Shown here one piece after another: positions 47,026 to 57,188 of a stretch of 64,000 bases of DNA (position 1 is the stretch's first letter; every line of letters begins with the position of its first letter). A program made the position numbers and the translations under genes. The notes below the pieces were generated by a model. The model was given only the letters and a program-made list of their open reading frames with translations, had not been told where the DNA came from and made no database searches. Where the stretch lies: contig NZ_MUHE01000013.1 of assembly GCF_002217405.1 (NCBI RefSeq), positions 1 to 64,000 on the forward strand. The letters run 5' to 3'. This DNA comes from Flavobacterium psychrophilum DSM 3660 = ATCC 49418 (lineage in GTDB: Bacteria > Bacteroidota > Bacteroidia > Flavobacteriales > Flavobacteriaceae).

Positions 47026-49245
47026 TTAATTATTATATACTCTAGCAACCCTATCTAGTCCATCAATCTTTCTGATATTATCTATTAGTTTTTTAAGAAT
47101 TGTATTATTAGGAACAACAACAGTTAGCGTTCCTTTGAAAATTCCTGCATCACCGCTTAAGGAAATACTCTGAATATTTACGTGCATATTGTTTGAAACT
47201 ACTCGGGTAATTTCGTTAGTTAAACCTATACTATCCATACCTGTAATTTCGAGAATGGCTTTAAATTCTTGTTGTGAGGAATCTATCCATTTGGCTTGCA
47301 TGATTCGGTAAGCATAATTAGATTGCATACTTATTGCGTTTGGACAGTCACGTTTGTGCACTTTGATACCTTCATTAATAGTAACAAAACCAAAGACTGA
47401 ATCGCCAGGAATTGGATTGCAACAAGCAGATAATTTATAATCTAATTTGTCTTGTTCTACTCCAAAAACGAGCATATCATAATTACTAGACAACTCATTT
47501 TTGTGAATTATATCGGTATTGGTAGATGGGCTTCTTTTTATTTTATTTTTAAAGAAGTTCATAAATGCGTTACTTCTTTGTGCGGCAAAATCACGCAATT
47601 GTTGGTTGTCTATTGCGCCAATTCCTACTCTGTAAAACAAATCTAAACTGGTTTTTAGTTTAAAATAATTTACTAGTTCGTTTACTGTGGCTTCGGTTAG
47701 TGATAGTTTTAATTGCTTTAGTTTTCTAACTAGGGTTTCTTTTCCGTCTTCGGCAATTTTCTTAATATCCTCATTAAGGAAATTTCTAATTTTATTTTTG
47801 GCTCTCGATGTGGTTACATAATCGAGCCAGTTTATAGTAGGCTTTTGGTTTTGAGAAGTAATAATCTCAATTTGATCACCACTTTTTAATACATGATTTA
47901 GTTGAACTAATTTTCCGTTAACTCTAGTTCCTCTGGTTCTAATTCCTATTTCGGAGTGAATACTAAAGGCAAAATCTAACGATGTGGCGCCTTTGGGCAA
48001 AGATTTTATTTCGCCTTTGGGCGTAAAAACATATATTTCTTTGGCATATAAATTCATTTTAAAGTCTTCTACAAAATCGACTGCGTTTGTTTCGGAATTT
48101 TCGAGTGCTTCTTTTAGTAAATTTAACCAAACATCTAGTCCGCTTTCTTCGGTTGCGCCTTGTTTGTATTTGTAATGGGCTGCGTAGCCTTTTTCGGCAA
48201 TTTCGTTCATTCGTTCGCTACGAACCTGTATTTCTACCCACCGCCCTAAAGGCCCCATAACGGTAATGTGCAAGGCTTCGTAACCCGTAGATTTGGGTGA
48301 CGAAATCCAATCTCGCAAACGACTCGGACTGGGACGATAATGGTCTGTTACTATCGAATATATTTTCCAGGCTAAGAATTTTTCGTCATTCGGATTTGAT
48401 TTGTAAACGATGCGTAGGGCAAATTTGTCGTAAACCTCATCGAAAGTTACGTTTTGTGCGGCCATTTTGCGGCGTATGGAGTAAATAGATTTAGGCCGAC
48501 CTTTTATAACATACTCTACTCCTTCTTTGTCTAGGGATTCTTTTAAGATGTCTGATATGTTTCTAATATACTCGTCTTGTTCTTCTTTAGTTTCTTTTAT
48601 TTTACTTACAATGTCGTTATAAACTCCTGGTTCTGTATATTTTAAACCTAAATCTTCGAGCTTTGTTTTTATATTATATAATCCTAATCTGTGGGCAAGG
48701 GGTGCGTATATGTATAAGGTTTCTGATGCAATTTTAACTTGTTTGTGATCTACCATAGATTCCATGGTTTGCATATTATGCAATCGGTCTGCGAGTTTTA
48801 TGATAATTACACGAACATCATCGTTTAGTGTGAGTAACATTTTTCGGAAGTTTTCGGCTTGCATCGAAATGTTCATGTCTTTTTTTACTTGAGAAATTTT
48901 AGTTAATCCTTCTACAAGTTGTGCTACTTTGGGATTAAACATTTGCTCAATTTCTTTGATGGTAATATCAGTGTCTTCTACCACGTCGTGCATTAATGCT
49001 GCGGCAATGGCTGTTGCGCCCAAACCTATTTCGCCTGCTACAATTTTTGCCACAGCGATGGGATGAAAAATATAGGCTTCGCCAGATTTTCGGCGTTGGT
49101 CTTGGTGGGCTTCGACGGCAACATCGAATGCTTTGCGGATTAGTTTTTTGTCTTCGGGTGTAAGGGTTTGATAACTTATTCTAAGTAACTCCTTGTACTC
49201 CTGAGCAATAGCTTTATTTTCCTTTTCGATATCTATTTCTACCAT
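47026..49245 (-). CDS. Bifunctional (p)ppGpp synthetase/hydrolase (Rsh)
   Basis: The 739-residue RelA/SpoT homologue sets (p)ppGpp levels. HD hydrolase domain with HPIAVAKI and LMHDVVEDTDI (His-Asp pair intact), synthetase with RPKSIYSIRRKM, TGS domain (VFTPKGEIKSLPKGATSLDF), zinc-finger CC domain (ACCNPIPGD) and ACT at the C-terminus. Both catalytic halves look active, so it is bifunctional. It is a single-gene unit; TrmH lies upstream beyond element D. Confidence 0.95.
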   Translation of the reverse strand: MVEIDIEKENKAIAQEYKELLRISYQTLTPEDKKLIRKAFDVAVEAHQDQRRKSGEAYIFHPIAVAKIVAGEIGLGATAIAAALMHDVVEDTDITIKEIEQMFNPKVAQLVEGLTKISQVKKDMNISMQAENFRKMLLTLNDDVRVIIIKLADRLHNMQTMESMVDHKQVKIASETLYIYAPLAHRLGLYNIKTKLEDLGLKYTEPGVYNDIVSKIKETKEEQDEYIRNISDILKESLDKEGVEYVIKGRPKSIYSIRRKMAAQNVTFDEVYDKFALRIVYKSNPNDEKFLAWKIYSIVTDHYRPSPSRLRDWISSPKSTGYEALHITVMGPLGRWVEIQVRSERMNEIAEKGYAAHYKYKQGATEESGLDVWLNLLKEALENSETNAVDFVEDFKMNLYAKEIYVFTPKGEIKSLPKGATSLDFAFSIHSEIGIRTRGTRVNGKLVQLNHVLKSGDQIEIITSQNQKPTINWLDYVTTSRAKNKIRNFLNEDIKKIAEDGKETLVRKLKQLKLSLTEATVNELVNYFKLKTSLDLFYRVGIGAIDNQQLRDFAAQRSNAFMNFFKNKIKRSPSTNTDIIHKNELSSNYDMLVFGVEQDKLDYKLSACCNPIPGDSVFGFVTINEGIKVHKRDCPNAISMQSNYAYRIMQAKWIDSSQQEFKAILEITGMDSIGLTNEITRVVSNNMHVNIQSISLSGDAGIFKGTLTVVVPNNTILKKLIDNIRKIDGLDRVARVYNN

Positions 49246-49342
49246 AATATTGCTGTTCGATTCCTAAAGTTAGGTTAAATAAATGAATTATGAAAGTTTT
49301 TTTTTGTTTTTGAAATTGAATTGTGTGCTGTGCAACATTTTG

Positions 49343-49415
49343 CGTTAGGGATAGAAACGGAAATCCTTTTTTGAGGCTTTTTTGCCGATAAAAAAGATTG
49401 AAGTGTATAGCCCGA
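49343..49415 (+). repeat. Dispersed hairpin element, copy D
   Basis: GTTAGGGATAGAAACGGAAATCC followed by a TTTTTTGAGGC stem and AAAAAAGATTGAAGTGTATAGC. The 5' end and the last 12 bases have drifted, with GGTAACGCCC after it. It sits between the TrmH gene stop and the rsh start. Confidence 0.6.
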
Positions 49416-49470
49416 CCCTTGTGGTAACGCCCAACAGAGGCTGAAAGTGAGAACTGCTCAGGCTTTTTTT

Positions 49471-50259
49471 TTAGAATCCTCTTTGTCGTTTGGCTTCAAA
49501 AATTAAAATAGCGGCTGCAACTGAAACATTCATGCTGTCTATTTCGCCTTGCATGGGGATAATGATGTTTTGTGTTGCGTTGTTGCGCCATTCTTGGGTT
49601 AGTCCTGTGGCTTCTGTGCCTACAACTAGTGCGGTTGGTGGGGTATAGTCTTGAGTGTGATAGGGGGTTGCGTTTTGTAAGGTAGCGCAGTAAAAATTAA
49701 TTTTGTTTTCTTTTAGGTAGGTTATGATTTCTTGTGTTGTGCCGGTTGCGATTTGTGTTGTGAATAGGCATCCTACGCTAGAGCGAACGATGTTTGGGTT
49801 GTATAGATCTGATTTTGGATTGGCAATAATTACGGCATCGAGATTTGCAGCATCGGTGGTGCGAAGTAATGCGCCTATGTTTCCTGGTTTTTCGGGTGCT
49901 TCGGCAATGAGTATTAATGGGGTTTGGGATAATTTTAAATCTGTTAAAAGGAAGGGTTTTGTTTTGGCTACGGCTAAAATTCCTTCGGTGGTGTCTCGAT
50001 AGGCTAGTTTTTGATAGACTTCTTTCGAGATTTCGATTATATCGTGTGCTTGATTTGTGATTTGTGTGATTTGTTTTTGGGATATTAAATCGGGTAAAAA
50101 CAAGATGGTTTCTATTACAAACGCGCCTTTTTGCGCTAATTCTATTTCCCGTTGTCCTTCTATAAGGAAGGTTCCTGATTGTTTTCTGGCTTTCGATTTT
50201 TCTTGTAATAGAACTAACGATTTTATGTACGGATTTTGTGAGGAAGTTATTTGTTTCAA
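49471..50259 (-). CDS. TrmH-family RNA methyltransferase (SpoU)
   Basis: A 262-residue SPOUT enzyme that adds 2'-O-methyl groups to rRNA or tRNA. An L30e-like N-terminal domain precedes EAPEKPGNIGALLRTTDAAN (motif 1), LVVGTEATGLTQEW (motif 2) and IIPMQGEIDSMNVSVAAAI (motif 3). The exact target is not deducible. No terminator is evident before element D. Confidence 0.92.
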   Translation of the reverse strand: MKQITSSQNPYIKSLVLLQEKSKARKQSGTFLIEGQREIELAQKGAFVIETILFLPDLISQKQITQITNQAHDIIEISKEVYQKLAYRDTTEGILAVAKTKPFLLTDLKLSQTPLILIAEAPEKPGNIGALLRTTDAANLDAVIIANPKSDLYNPNIVRSSVGCLFTTQIATGTTQEIITYLKENKINFYCATLQNATPYHTQDYTPPTALVVGTEATGLTQEWRNNATQNIIIPMQGEIDSMNVSVAAAILIFEAKRQRGF

Positions 50260-50330
50260 GGGAAAAGTTTCTGAGTTTTTGAGTTGCTAAGTTACTAAGT
50301 TTTTTTAAGTTTAAAATAAATATTTATAAA
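50260..50330. repeat. Short direct repeats AGTT(T/G)CTAAGTTACTAAG
   Basis: TTTCTGAGTTTTTGAGTTGCTAAGTTACTAAG is a run of degenerate 9-10 base units (CTGAGTT, CTAAGTT, CTAAGTT), a simple repeat type seen in flavobacterial intergenic DNA. No coding is visible. Confidence 0.5.
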
Positions 50331-50357
50331 CTGTTGGCTAAGCAGGTTATTTTTTTT

Positions 50358-50429
50358 TTGCCACAGTTTTTTACATATTAATGAAATGTAGATTTATATT
50401 TACAAAAAAAATCTGCAGCAAAATCATTA
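50358..50429. repeat. Dispersed TTTGCCACAG element, copy 1
   Basis: TTTGCCACAGTTTTTTACATATTAATGAAAT and, farther on, AAAATCTGCAGCAAAATCATTATTAG align with 56508-56590 over about 85 bases, and the alignment extends about 30 bases leftward (AACTGTTGGCTAAG). The ends are imperfect palindromic arms. It lies in the 290-base gap before the TRIC-type gene. Confidence 0.55.
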
Positions 50430-50552
50430 TTAGTCTTACTTACCGATGGTCTTAAATATTTAACAACTTAAAATAGGTTTTTTAATGCAATAGGTTTTAG
50501 CGTATTTTATGTAATTTTGCACAACTTAATTATAAAAAATTATAACTTTACC

Positions 50553-51158
50553 ATGTTTTACCTTTTAGATATTATAGGAACAATGGCTTTTGCTATGTCT
50601 GGTGCGCTTACAGCGATGAACAAAAAAATGGATCCTTTTGGTGTTTTTATTATAGCCTTTGTAACAGCGCTTGGTGGTGGTACCTTGCGTGATGTTATGA
50701 TTGGCAATACACCCGTGGGTTGGATGAAGGATTTGAAAGGAGTTTATGCTATTATCGTAGCCTTTTTATTAGCCTTTCTTTTTAGAAATAGGTTTGACAA
50801 ACTAAGAACGTCCTTGTTCTTATTTGACACCATCGGATTGGGGGTTTTTACTCTAATTGGCATTCAAAAAGGAATTAATATTCACTTACACCCTGTTATT
50901 TGTGTTGCTGTTGGAACAATGACAGCTTGTTTTGGTGGGGTTATACGTGATATTTTGTGCAACGAAATTCCTGTAATTTTTAGAAAAGAGATTTATGCAA
51001 CCATTTGTATTATTGGAGGAATCTTTTTCTTTGTTTTAAAAAAATTAAATTTTGAAGATGACCTAATTTATATAATGACTTCATTAATAATTGTAATTAT
51101 TAGATTGATGGCTGTAAAATTTAAATGGAGTTTAAAACCAATTGTAAACAAATCCTGA
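50553..51158 (+). CDS. Trimeric intracellular cation (TRIC) channel homologue, YicG/UPF0126
   Basis: A 201-residue membrane protein with seven helices. Two homologous halves carry GTMAFAMSGAL..FVTALGGGTLRDVMIG and VGTMTACFGGVIRDILCNEIP, the GGG-LRD / GG--RD motifs of TRIC/UPF0126. ATG 50553 (MFYLLDII) is the start; a TAATTTTG box lies at 50512-50519. Bacterial members form K+/Na+-permeable trimers. A long-loop stem (AACAATAGC/GCTATTGTT, 51181-51222) lies downstream. Confidence 0.9.
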   Translation: MFYLLDIIGTMAFAMSGALTAMNKKMDPFGVFIIAFVTALGGGTLRDVMIGNTPVGWMKDLKGVYAIIVAFLLAFLFRNRFDKLRTSLFLFDTIGLGVFTLIGIQKGINIHLHPVICVAVGTMTACFGGVIRDILCNEIPVIFRKEIYATICIIGGIFFFVLKKLNFEDDLIYIMTSLIIVIIRLMAVKFKWSLKPIVNKS

Positions 51159-51180
51159 TTATTATTGCAGAAAACCAAGT

Positions 51181-51222
51181 AACAATAGCCATTTAAAAAA
51201 CACTTAGACGATAGCTATTGTT
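51181..51222 (+). terminator. Possible terminator stem after the TRIC gene
   Basis: AACAATAGC (51181-51189) and GCTATTGTT (51214-51222) are perfect 9-base arms with a 24-base loop, followed by ATTAATTT rather than a strong T run. Weak as a Rho-independent terminator. Confidence 0.4.
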
Positions 51223-51382
51223 ATTAATTTGAGAAAAAAACAACCCTATTAATTCCCTTTATTTGCAACACGTTTTTCTCTGGTATAAAAATTAAAAAAA
51301 GATAGTATTTTTCTAATTTGGTGCTTCTAAATTAGAAAAATTTATAAAAAATGTGTATTTTGCCGAAATTTAAACATATTAG

Positions 51383-52360
51383 GTGATAGATTACTCAGTT
51401 AGACCATACCAAACAAAAGATTATACGCTTTGGAATACTTTTATTAATGAAGCAAAAAATGCTACTTTTTTGTTTCATCGTGATTTTATAGAATATCATA
51501 AAGACCGATTTGATGATTTTTCCTTGATGGTATTTTGTAAAGAAAAACTTGTAGCTGTTTTGCCAGCAAATAAAATAGAAGACGCTGTGTTTTCTCATCA
51601 AGGGCTTACTTATGGCGGGTTAGTATATTCTGATAAATTAAAATTAGCTACGGTTTTAACGATTTTTCAGACGGTTTTAAGATTTCTTAAAAATAGCAAT
51701 ATAAATACTGTTAATATAAAAACAATTCCAGCTATTTACCATACAAAACCAGCCGAAGAACTTTTGTATGCTTTGTTTTTAGTTGATGCAAAACTGCACA
51801 GACGAGACAGCTTATCGGTAATTAATTTGCCAAACAACAGCCATTATTCAACAATTAGAAAAAGAGGAATTCAAAAAGGTTTTTCGAACGATTTAGTTAT
51901 AAAAGAAGTTAATCTTTTTACCTCTTTTTGGGAAGAAATATTAATACCCAATTTAGAACAACGACACAGTGCAAAACCAATTCACACTTTGACAGAAATA
52001 GAAAGTTTACAAGCTAAATTCCCAAAAAATATTCGTCAGTTTAATGTATATTATGATAACAAAATAGTAGCAGGAACAACTATTTTTGAAAGTAATCAAG
52101 TAGCCCACGCACAATATATCTCGGCAAACGAGCGCAAAAATGAACTAGGAAGTTTAGATTTTTTGTTTCATTATTTAATTACTACTGTTTTTAAGAATAA
52201 AAAACATTTCGATTTTGGTATTTCAAACGAAAACCTAGGAAAAAAATTAAATAACGGATTGTCGTATTGGAAAGAAAGTTTTGGCGCAAGCACAATTGTT
52301 CAGGATTTTTATGAAGCAAAAACAAGCAACTATATTTTATTAGATAATGTAATGATATGA
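51383..52360 (+). CDS. FemAB-like GNAT acyltransferase of the glycan cluster
   Basis: A 325-residue GNAT/FemAB-type (Acetyltransf_6-like) protein. The start is the GTG 51383 ([17 protein letters not shown]); no ATG is available. [20 protein letters not shown] and [20 protein letters not shown] give the C-terminal acyl-CoA half. It overlaps the aminotransferase start by 4 bases, which suggests it N-acylates the amino sugar made by that enzyme, standing in for the hexapeptide acetyltransferase FdtC usual in such clusters. That role is inference. Confidence 0.72.
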   Translation: MIDYSVRPYQTKDYTLWNTFINEAKNATFLFHRDFIEYHKDRFDDFSLMVFCKEKLVAVLPANKIEDAVFSHQGLTYGGLVYSDKLKLATVLTIFQTVLRFLKNSNINTVNIKTIPAIYHTKPAEELLYALFLVDAKLHRRDSLSVINLPNNSHYSTIRKRGIQKGFSNDLVIKEVNLFTSFWEEILIPNLEQRHSAKPIHTLTEIESLQAKFPKNIRQFNVYYDNKIVAGTTIFESNQVAHAQYISANERKNELGSLDFLFHYLITTVFKNKKHFDFGISNENLGKKLNNGLSYWKESFGASTIVQDFYEAKTSNYILLDNVMI

Positions 52361-53460
52361 TTCGATTTTTAGATTTAAATAAAATTAATAAACCTTATGA
52401 GGTAGCTTTTCAAGAAAAATTACAATTTGTGATGAACTCTGGTTGGTATATTTTAGGCAATGAAGTAAAAACTTTCGAAGAAAATTTTGCTAAATATTGT
52501 GACAGTAAATATTGCATAGGAGTTGGCAATGGTTTAGATGCCTTGGTACTCCTATTTAAAGCGCATATTATATTAGGAAAATTGCAAAAAGGAGACCAAG
52601 TTATTGTACCCGCAAATACTTATATTGCTAGTATTTTAGCTATTTTACAAGCGGATTTAATTCCAGTATTAGTCGAACCAAAATTAGAAACCTACAATAT
52701 AAATCCAGATTTAATTACATCGAAAATCACATCGAAAACCAAAGCGATTCTGGCCGTACATCTTTACGGACAATTAGCTGATATGAATGCTATAAACGCA
52801 ATTGCAAATCAGCATAATTTATTGGTTATAGAAGATGCAGCACAAGCACATGGAGCGTCATTAGAGGGTAACTTTAAAAAAGCAGGAAATCTTTCTAACG
52901 CTGCTGCTTTTAGTTTTTACCCGGGCAAAAACCTAGGAGCTTTGGGCGATGCAGGAGCAATAACTACAAATGACCACGAGTTAGCTAAAACCATAAAATC
53001 ATTGCGAAATTATGGCTCAGAAACTAAATACTATAATGATTATATTGGTGCAAACTCTAGACTAGACGAACTTCAAGCGGGATTTTTGAATGCGAAATTG
53101 CCTCATTTAGATTCTGATAATAAAAGAAGAAAAGCAGTCGCAAAACGCTATCTTTTAGAAATAAAAAACAATAAAATCACTTTACCTTTTTGGGATAATA
53201 GTACCAACCATGTTTTTCATTTGTTTGTAATTAGAACAGAAAACCGCAATAAATTACAACAATATTTATTAGAAAACGGAATTGAAACCCTCATACATTA
53301 TCCAGTGGCACCACACAAACAAAAGGCCTTATTAAACTATAACAACCTATCGCTTCCGATCACCGAAAAAATACACCATGAAGTTTTAAGCTTACCCATA
53401 AGCCCCGTAATAACAGATCATGAAGTTAGTTTTATTATCGAAATTTTAAACCAATACTAA
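52357..53460 (+). CDS. DegT/DnrJ/EryC1 sugar aminotransferase (FdtB-like)
   Basis: A 367-residue PLP enzyme of the DegT family: [35 protein letters not shown] and [18 protein letters not shown] with the PLP Lys, then [12 protein letters not shown]. With an FdtA-like ketoisomerase at 44.1 kb it most likely transaminates a dTDP-3-keto-6-deoxyhexose to a 3-amino sugar. The exact configuration is unknown. The upstream acyltransferase and downstream flippase are within one operon (overlap 4; next gene starts 1 base after). Confidence 0.92.
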   Translation: MIRFLDLNKINKPYEVAFQEKLQFVMNSGWYILGNEVKTFEENFAKYCDSKYCIGVGNGLDALVLLFKAHIILGKLQKGDQVIVPANTYIASILAILQADLIPVLVEPKLETYNINPDLITSKITSKTKAILAVHLYGQLADMNAINAIANQHNLLVIEDAAQAHGASLEGNFKKAGNLSNAAAFSFYPGKNLGALGDAGAITTNDHELAKTIKSLRNYGSETKYYNDYIGANSRLDELQAGFLNAKLPHLDSDNKRRKAVAKRYLLEIKNNKITLPFWDNSTNHVFHLFVIRTENRNKLQQYLLENGIETLIHYPVAPHKQKALLNYNNLSLPITEKIHHEVLSLPISPVITDHEVSFIIEILNQY

Positions 53461-54735
53461 TTGAGTTCTTTTAAAAAAATAACTTCCTCACAATTATTTA
53501 AAGTCAGTTCTTTAAATAGTATTAGTGTATTAATTAAGATAGGAATAGGACTAATTACATCTAAAATTTTAGCTGTCTTTCTTGGTCCGTCAGGAATGGC
53601 TTTGATAGGAAATTTACGTAATTTTTTAACAACCGTAGAATGCATTTCGACTTTAGGATTTCAGAACGGAATTGTCAAATATATTACAGAAAATGGAAAA
53701 AAAAACATTCAATTCAAAAAAATATTTTCTACTTTATTTTTTAGCCTGCTTACTGTTACTCTTGCTATAAGTAGCGCTTTGTTTATATTTTCAAATTATT
53801 GGAATCAAGTTGTTTTTGGCGATAATTTAGATTATTCTCATGTGTTTAAAGTCTTGGCAATTGCACTACCACTATACGCTTCTTCTATATATTTATTGGC
53901 AATTATAAACGGTTTAGGTCTATTTAAAACAGTTATTTATATTAATATTTCAGGAAATATTATAGGATTTTTTGTTTCCCTATTATTTATTTGGAAGTGG
54001 TCTATTCTCGGGGCTTTGTTAGCAATTATCATAACTCCTTCTTTATTATTTTTCATCACATTATACTACATTAATAAAGAGGTTTCAATAAAAAACGCTA
54101 TAAAATTAAGTTTATTTGATTTTAAAATCATAAAAGAACTATTGCATTATTTCCTAATGACTTTGGTTTCCGGAATTCTTGGCCCCATAGTTTTTTTAGC
54201 TATTCGGAATCAAGCTATAACTATTGTTGGTCTAAAAGAAGCCGGTTTTTGGGAAGCAATGACAAGAATTTCTACTTATTATTTACTTTTCATAAACACT
54301 TTACTTACGATATATTATTACCCTAAATTAATATTAGCAAAGACAACCGAAGAAACAAAATTAATATTTTGGAGTTATTATAAAAATGTACTTCCTTTAT
54401 TTGCACTCGGGTTATTTATCATTTATTTATTCCGAAGTCTTATGATAAGAATACTCTTTACCCAAGATTTTGAACCAGTTGGTGATTTGTTTATATGGCA
54501 ATTGGTTGGTGATTTTTTAAAAGCAACTTCTTGGATTTTGGGTTTGCAATTTTTCGCAAAAAAAATGACAAAAGCATTTATCGCTACCGAAATTTTATCA
54601 TTAACAATTCTCTATATATCTAGTGTTTATTTTATTGGTATATTTAAAATAGAAGGAGTTATCATAGCTCACGCATTTACTTATGGAATCTATTTATTGG
54701 TTTTAGTAATTTATTTTAGAAAATGTTTGCTTTAA
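53461..54735 (+). CDS. O-antigen translocase (Wzx-like flippase)
   Basis: A 424-residue protein with about 12 hydrophobic helices (MATE/Wzx fold): GLITSKILAVFLGPSGMALIGN at the N-terminus is characteristic. It uses a TTG start directly after the aminotransferase stop; no ATG is nearby. It should flip a lipid-linked oligosaccharide across the inner membrane. Last gene of the unit, followed by the icd terminator region. Confidence 0.85.
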   Translation: MSSFKKITSSQLFKVSSLNSISVLIKIGIGLITSKILAVFLGPSGMALIGNLRNFLTTVECISTLGFQNGIVKYITENGKKNIQFKKIFSTLFFSLLTVTLAISSALFIFSNYWNQVVFGDNLDYSHVFKVLAIALPLYASSIYLLAIINGLGLFKTVIYINISGNIIGFFVSLLFIWKWSILGALLAIIITPSLLFFITLYYINKEVSIKNAIKLSLFDFKIIKELLHYFLMTLVSGILGPIVFLAIRNQAITIVGLKEAGFWEAMTRISTYYLLFINTLLTIYYYPKLILAKTTEETKLIFWSYYKNVLPLFALGLFIIYLFRSLMIRILFTQDFEPVGDLFIWQLVGDFLKATSWILGLQFFAKKMTKAFIATEILSLTILYISSVYFIGIFKIEGVIIAHAFTYGIYLLVLVIYFRKCLL

Positions 54736-54936
54736 AGTGTTTTGTCTTTTCCTCTTTTTAGCATTCCTATGTCACCTTTTCTGTTTCGTAAATAATACAT
54801 GATCGAATACATTTAGATCTAACACTTTATTTATTTTTGTATTCCGAAACAAATTTTTTAGTTTTTTTATTTCAACTAAGAATTAAATTATTGCTAATCA
54901 AATTGATGGCTCTAAAACTTGAATCCGCCACTATAT

Positions 54937-54978
54937 AAAAAAGGGGCTAACTTTTATTAAAAAGAAAACCCCTTTATT
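54937..54978. terminator. Convergent terminator between the flippase and icd
   Basis: AAAAAAGGGG (54937-54946) pairs with CCCCTTT (54969-54975), with T-rich tail on the right. Bidirectional use is possible since icd ends at 55029 on the minus strand. Confidence 0.65.
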
Positions 54979-55028
54979 TTTAAAATTGAAACGTTTTGAG
55001 TAAATATTTTGTAATCCTTACTAAAGGA

Positions 55029-56255
55029 TTAAGCTAATTTCTTATCTAAATTTTCTTTTATTGCGGCTAAGAAATCTTCGGTAGTTAAATAATCAGCATC
55101 GGTTAGTCCTTCAGGTTTTACTAATGTAGCTAGATCTTTAGTCATTTTTCCGCTTTCTACAGTTTCTATACAAACTTGCTCTAGTTTTAAACAAAAATCT
55201 ATTAATGCTTGATTATTGTCTAGTTTCCCTCTATGCTCTAATCCTCTTGTCCAAGCAAAGATAGAAGCAATTGGGTTGGTAGAAGTTGCTTTTCCTTGTT
55301 GGTGCATACGGTAATGACGAGTCACTGTTCCGTGTGCTGCTTCTGCTTCAACCGTTTTTCCGTCTGGAGTTACAAGCACAGAAGTCATTAATCCTAATGA
55401 ACCAAATCCTTGTGCCACGGTGTCTGATTGAACATCGCCGTCATAATTTTTGCAAGCCCAAACAAAACCACCATTCCACTTCATTGCCGAAGCTACCATG
55501 TCATCTATAAGTCTGTGTTCGTAAGTAATTTTTAGTGCTTCAAATTTAGATTTATAGTCACTTTGATATACTTCTTCAAAAATATCTTTAAAACGTCCGT
55601 CGTAAGCTTTTAAGATTGTGTTTTTTGTAGATAAGTATAATGGCCATTTTTTTGTTAATGCCATTTGAAATGATGAATGTGCAAATCCGTAAATACTCTC
55701 ATCAGTATTGTACATAGACATAGCAACTCCGTCTCCTTCAAAATTATATACTTCCCAGTTTTGAGTTTCTCCTCCGTTTTCTGGAACAAAAGTCATGGTA
55801 AGTTTTCCTTTTCCTTTTATAACGGTATCGGTAGCTTTATATTGGTCTCCAAAAGCATGACGACCTATTACGATTGGTTTTGTCCAACCTTGCACATAAC
55901 GAGGAACATTACTCATGATAATAGGCTCACGAAAAACTGTTCCGCCTACAATATTACGAATAGTTCCGTTTGGCGATTTCCACATTTTAGAAAGGTTAAA
56001 CTCCTTAACACGTTCTTCATCTGGGGTAATGGTAGCGCATTTTATACCTACATTGTATTTTTTAATTGCTTCTGCAGAATCTATTGTAATTTGATCCTTC
56101 GTAGCTTCACGACTTTCTATCCCTAAATCGTAATATTTGATATCTAATTCAAGATATGGAAGTATTAATTTCTCTTTAATAAATGTCCAAATAATTCTTG
56201 TCATTTCATCGCCATCTAGTTCTACAACTGGATTGGCTACTTTAATTTTTGCCAT
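55029..56255 (-). CDS. icd: NADP-dependent isocitrate dehydrogenase
   Basis: The 408-residue enzyme oxidises isocitrate to 2-oxoglutarate. Start ATG 56253-56255 ([20 protein letters not shown]). Homodimeric, eukaryote-like type: [63 protein letters not shown] and [11 protein letters not shown]. An upstream in-frame extension of 20 codons is not supported; a TATATTTG box at 56306-56299 lies in that extension. Confidence 0.95.
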   Translation of the reverse strand: MAKIKVANPVVELDGDEMTRIIWTFIKEKLILPYLELDIKYYDLGIESREATKDQITIDSAEAIKKYNVGIKCATITPDEERVKEFNLSKMWKSPNGTIRNIVGGTVFREPIIMSNVPRYVQGWTKPIVIGRHAFGDQYKATDTVIKGKGKLTMTFVPENGGETQNWEVYNFEGDGVAMSMYNTDESIYGFAHSSFQMALTKKWPLYLSTKNTILKAYDGRFKDIFEEVYQSDYKSKFEALKITYEHRLIDDMVASAMKWNGGFVWACKNYDGDVQSDTVAQGFGSLGLMTSVLVTPDGKTVEAEAAHGTVTRHYRMHQQGKATSTNPIASIFAWTRGLEHRGKLDNNQALIDFCLKLEQVCIETVESGKMTKDLATLVKPEGLTDADYLTTEDFLAAIKENLDKKLA

Positions 56256-56507
56256 TATAATGTGTGTTAGTTTATTGTGTATAAAAAAATTATGATAGCA
56301 AATATAAGAAATCAAATTTTAAAATAATTACTTTAAATAACTATATCTATTGATTTATGATTTTCTTAATTTTGTAACTTGTTATTATTGAATCCGTAAT
56401 TTTGAAAAACTAAAATACAAACTATTTAATAAACCCTATAAGTTCATCTAAGCCGTTTGCCCTATACAAACTTAAATAACTGTCTGGTAAGGGTGCTAAA
56501 TTTATTA

Positions 56508-56590
56508 TTTGCCAGAGTTTTTTGCATATTAATAAAATTTGGATCCAAATTTTATTCAAAAAACCTTTTAAATCTGTGTGCAAAATTATT
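56508..56590. repeat. Dispersed TTTGCCAGAG element, copy 2
   Basis: Aligns with 50358-50429: TTTGCCAGAGTTTTTTGCATATTAATAAAAT, then AAATCTGTGTGCAAAATTATTACTAAT. The 433-base gap between icd and rplS also holds the icd promoter at its left end and the rplS terminator at its right end; nothing else is seen there. Confidence 0.55.
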
Positions 56591-56641
56591 ACTAATACTA
56601 GTAGCAAACAGCCTATAAACTTATATAATTTTGCAATAAAA

Positions 56642-56668
56642 AAGCCCCAAATTTCTTCGGAGCTTCTA
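56642..56668 (-). terminator. Terminator of rplS
   Basis: On the minus strand AGAAGCTCCGAAG pairs with GGGGCTTTTTT with a mismatch (AAGCTCC/GGGGCTT), followed by T-rich sequence. It ends about 20 bases after the rplS stop. Confidence 0.6.
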
Positions 56669-56688
56669 TAATATAAGAAAATATTTGA

Positions 56689-57039
56689 CTATCTTCTTTT
56701 ATCTCTAATTTTTGCTTTTTTACCAGTAAGCTCTCTGAAGTAGAAAATTCTAGCTCTACGAACTGCACCTTTTTTGTTGATTTCAATTTTCTGTAAAGCT
56801 GGCAAGTTTACAGGAAAGATACGCTCTACTCCTACTGCACCTGACATTTTACGAATTGTAAAAGTTTCAGTATTACCTGAACCTCTTCTTTGAATAACAA
56901 CTCCTTTAAAAAACTGAGTTCTTGTTTTTTCACCCTCTTTAATTTCGTAGAAAACTGTGATTGTGTCTCCAGCTCCAAATACAGGGAAATCTTTTCTTGT
57001 TACAAATTCGTCTTGAACGAATTTCATTAAATCTGCCAT
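56689..57039 (-). CDS. rplS: 50S ribosomal protein L19
   Basis: A 116-residue L19: FPVFGAGDTITVFYEIKEG, QFFKGVVIQRRGSGNTETFT, GVERIFPVNLPALQKIEI and YFRELTGKKAKI. It lies 150 bases downstream of trmD on the same strand, a common neighbour arrangement. Confidence 0.98.
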   Translation of the reverse strand: MADLMKFVQDEFVTRKDFPVFGAGDTITVFYEIKEGEKTRTQFFKGVVIQRRGSGNTETFTIRKMSGAVGVERIFPVNLPALQKIEINKKGAVRRARIFYFRELTGKKAKIRDKRR

Positions 57040-57188
57040 GATAATTATTTAATTATGGTTGTAAATCAGAGCAACATTCACGGATCTCGCCAGAGGTTGG
57101 TCTAATAGCCCACAAAAGTAAGAAATTATTAATAATTTACAATGAATAATTGATAATTTTTATAACTGTAAAGTTTCATTGTAAATTA

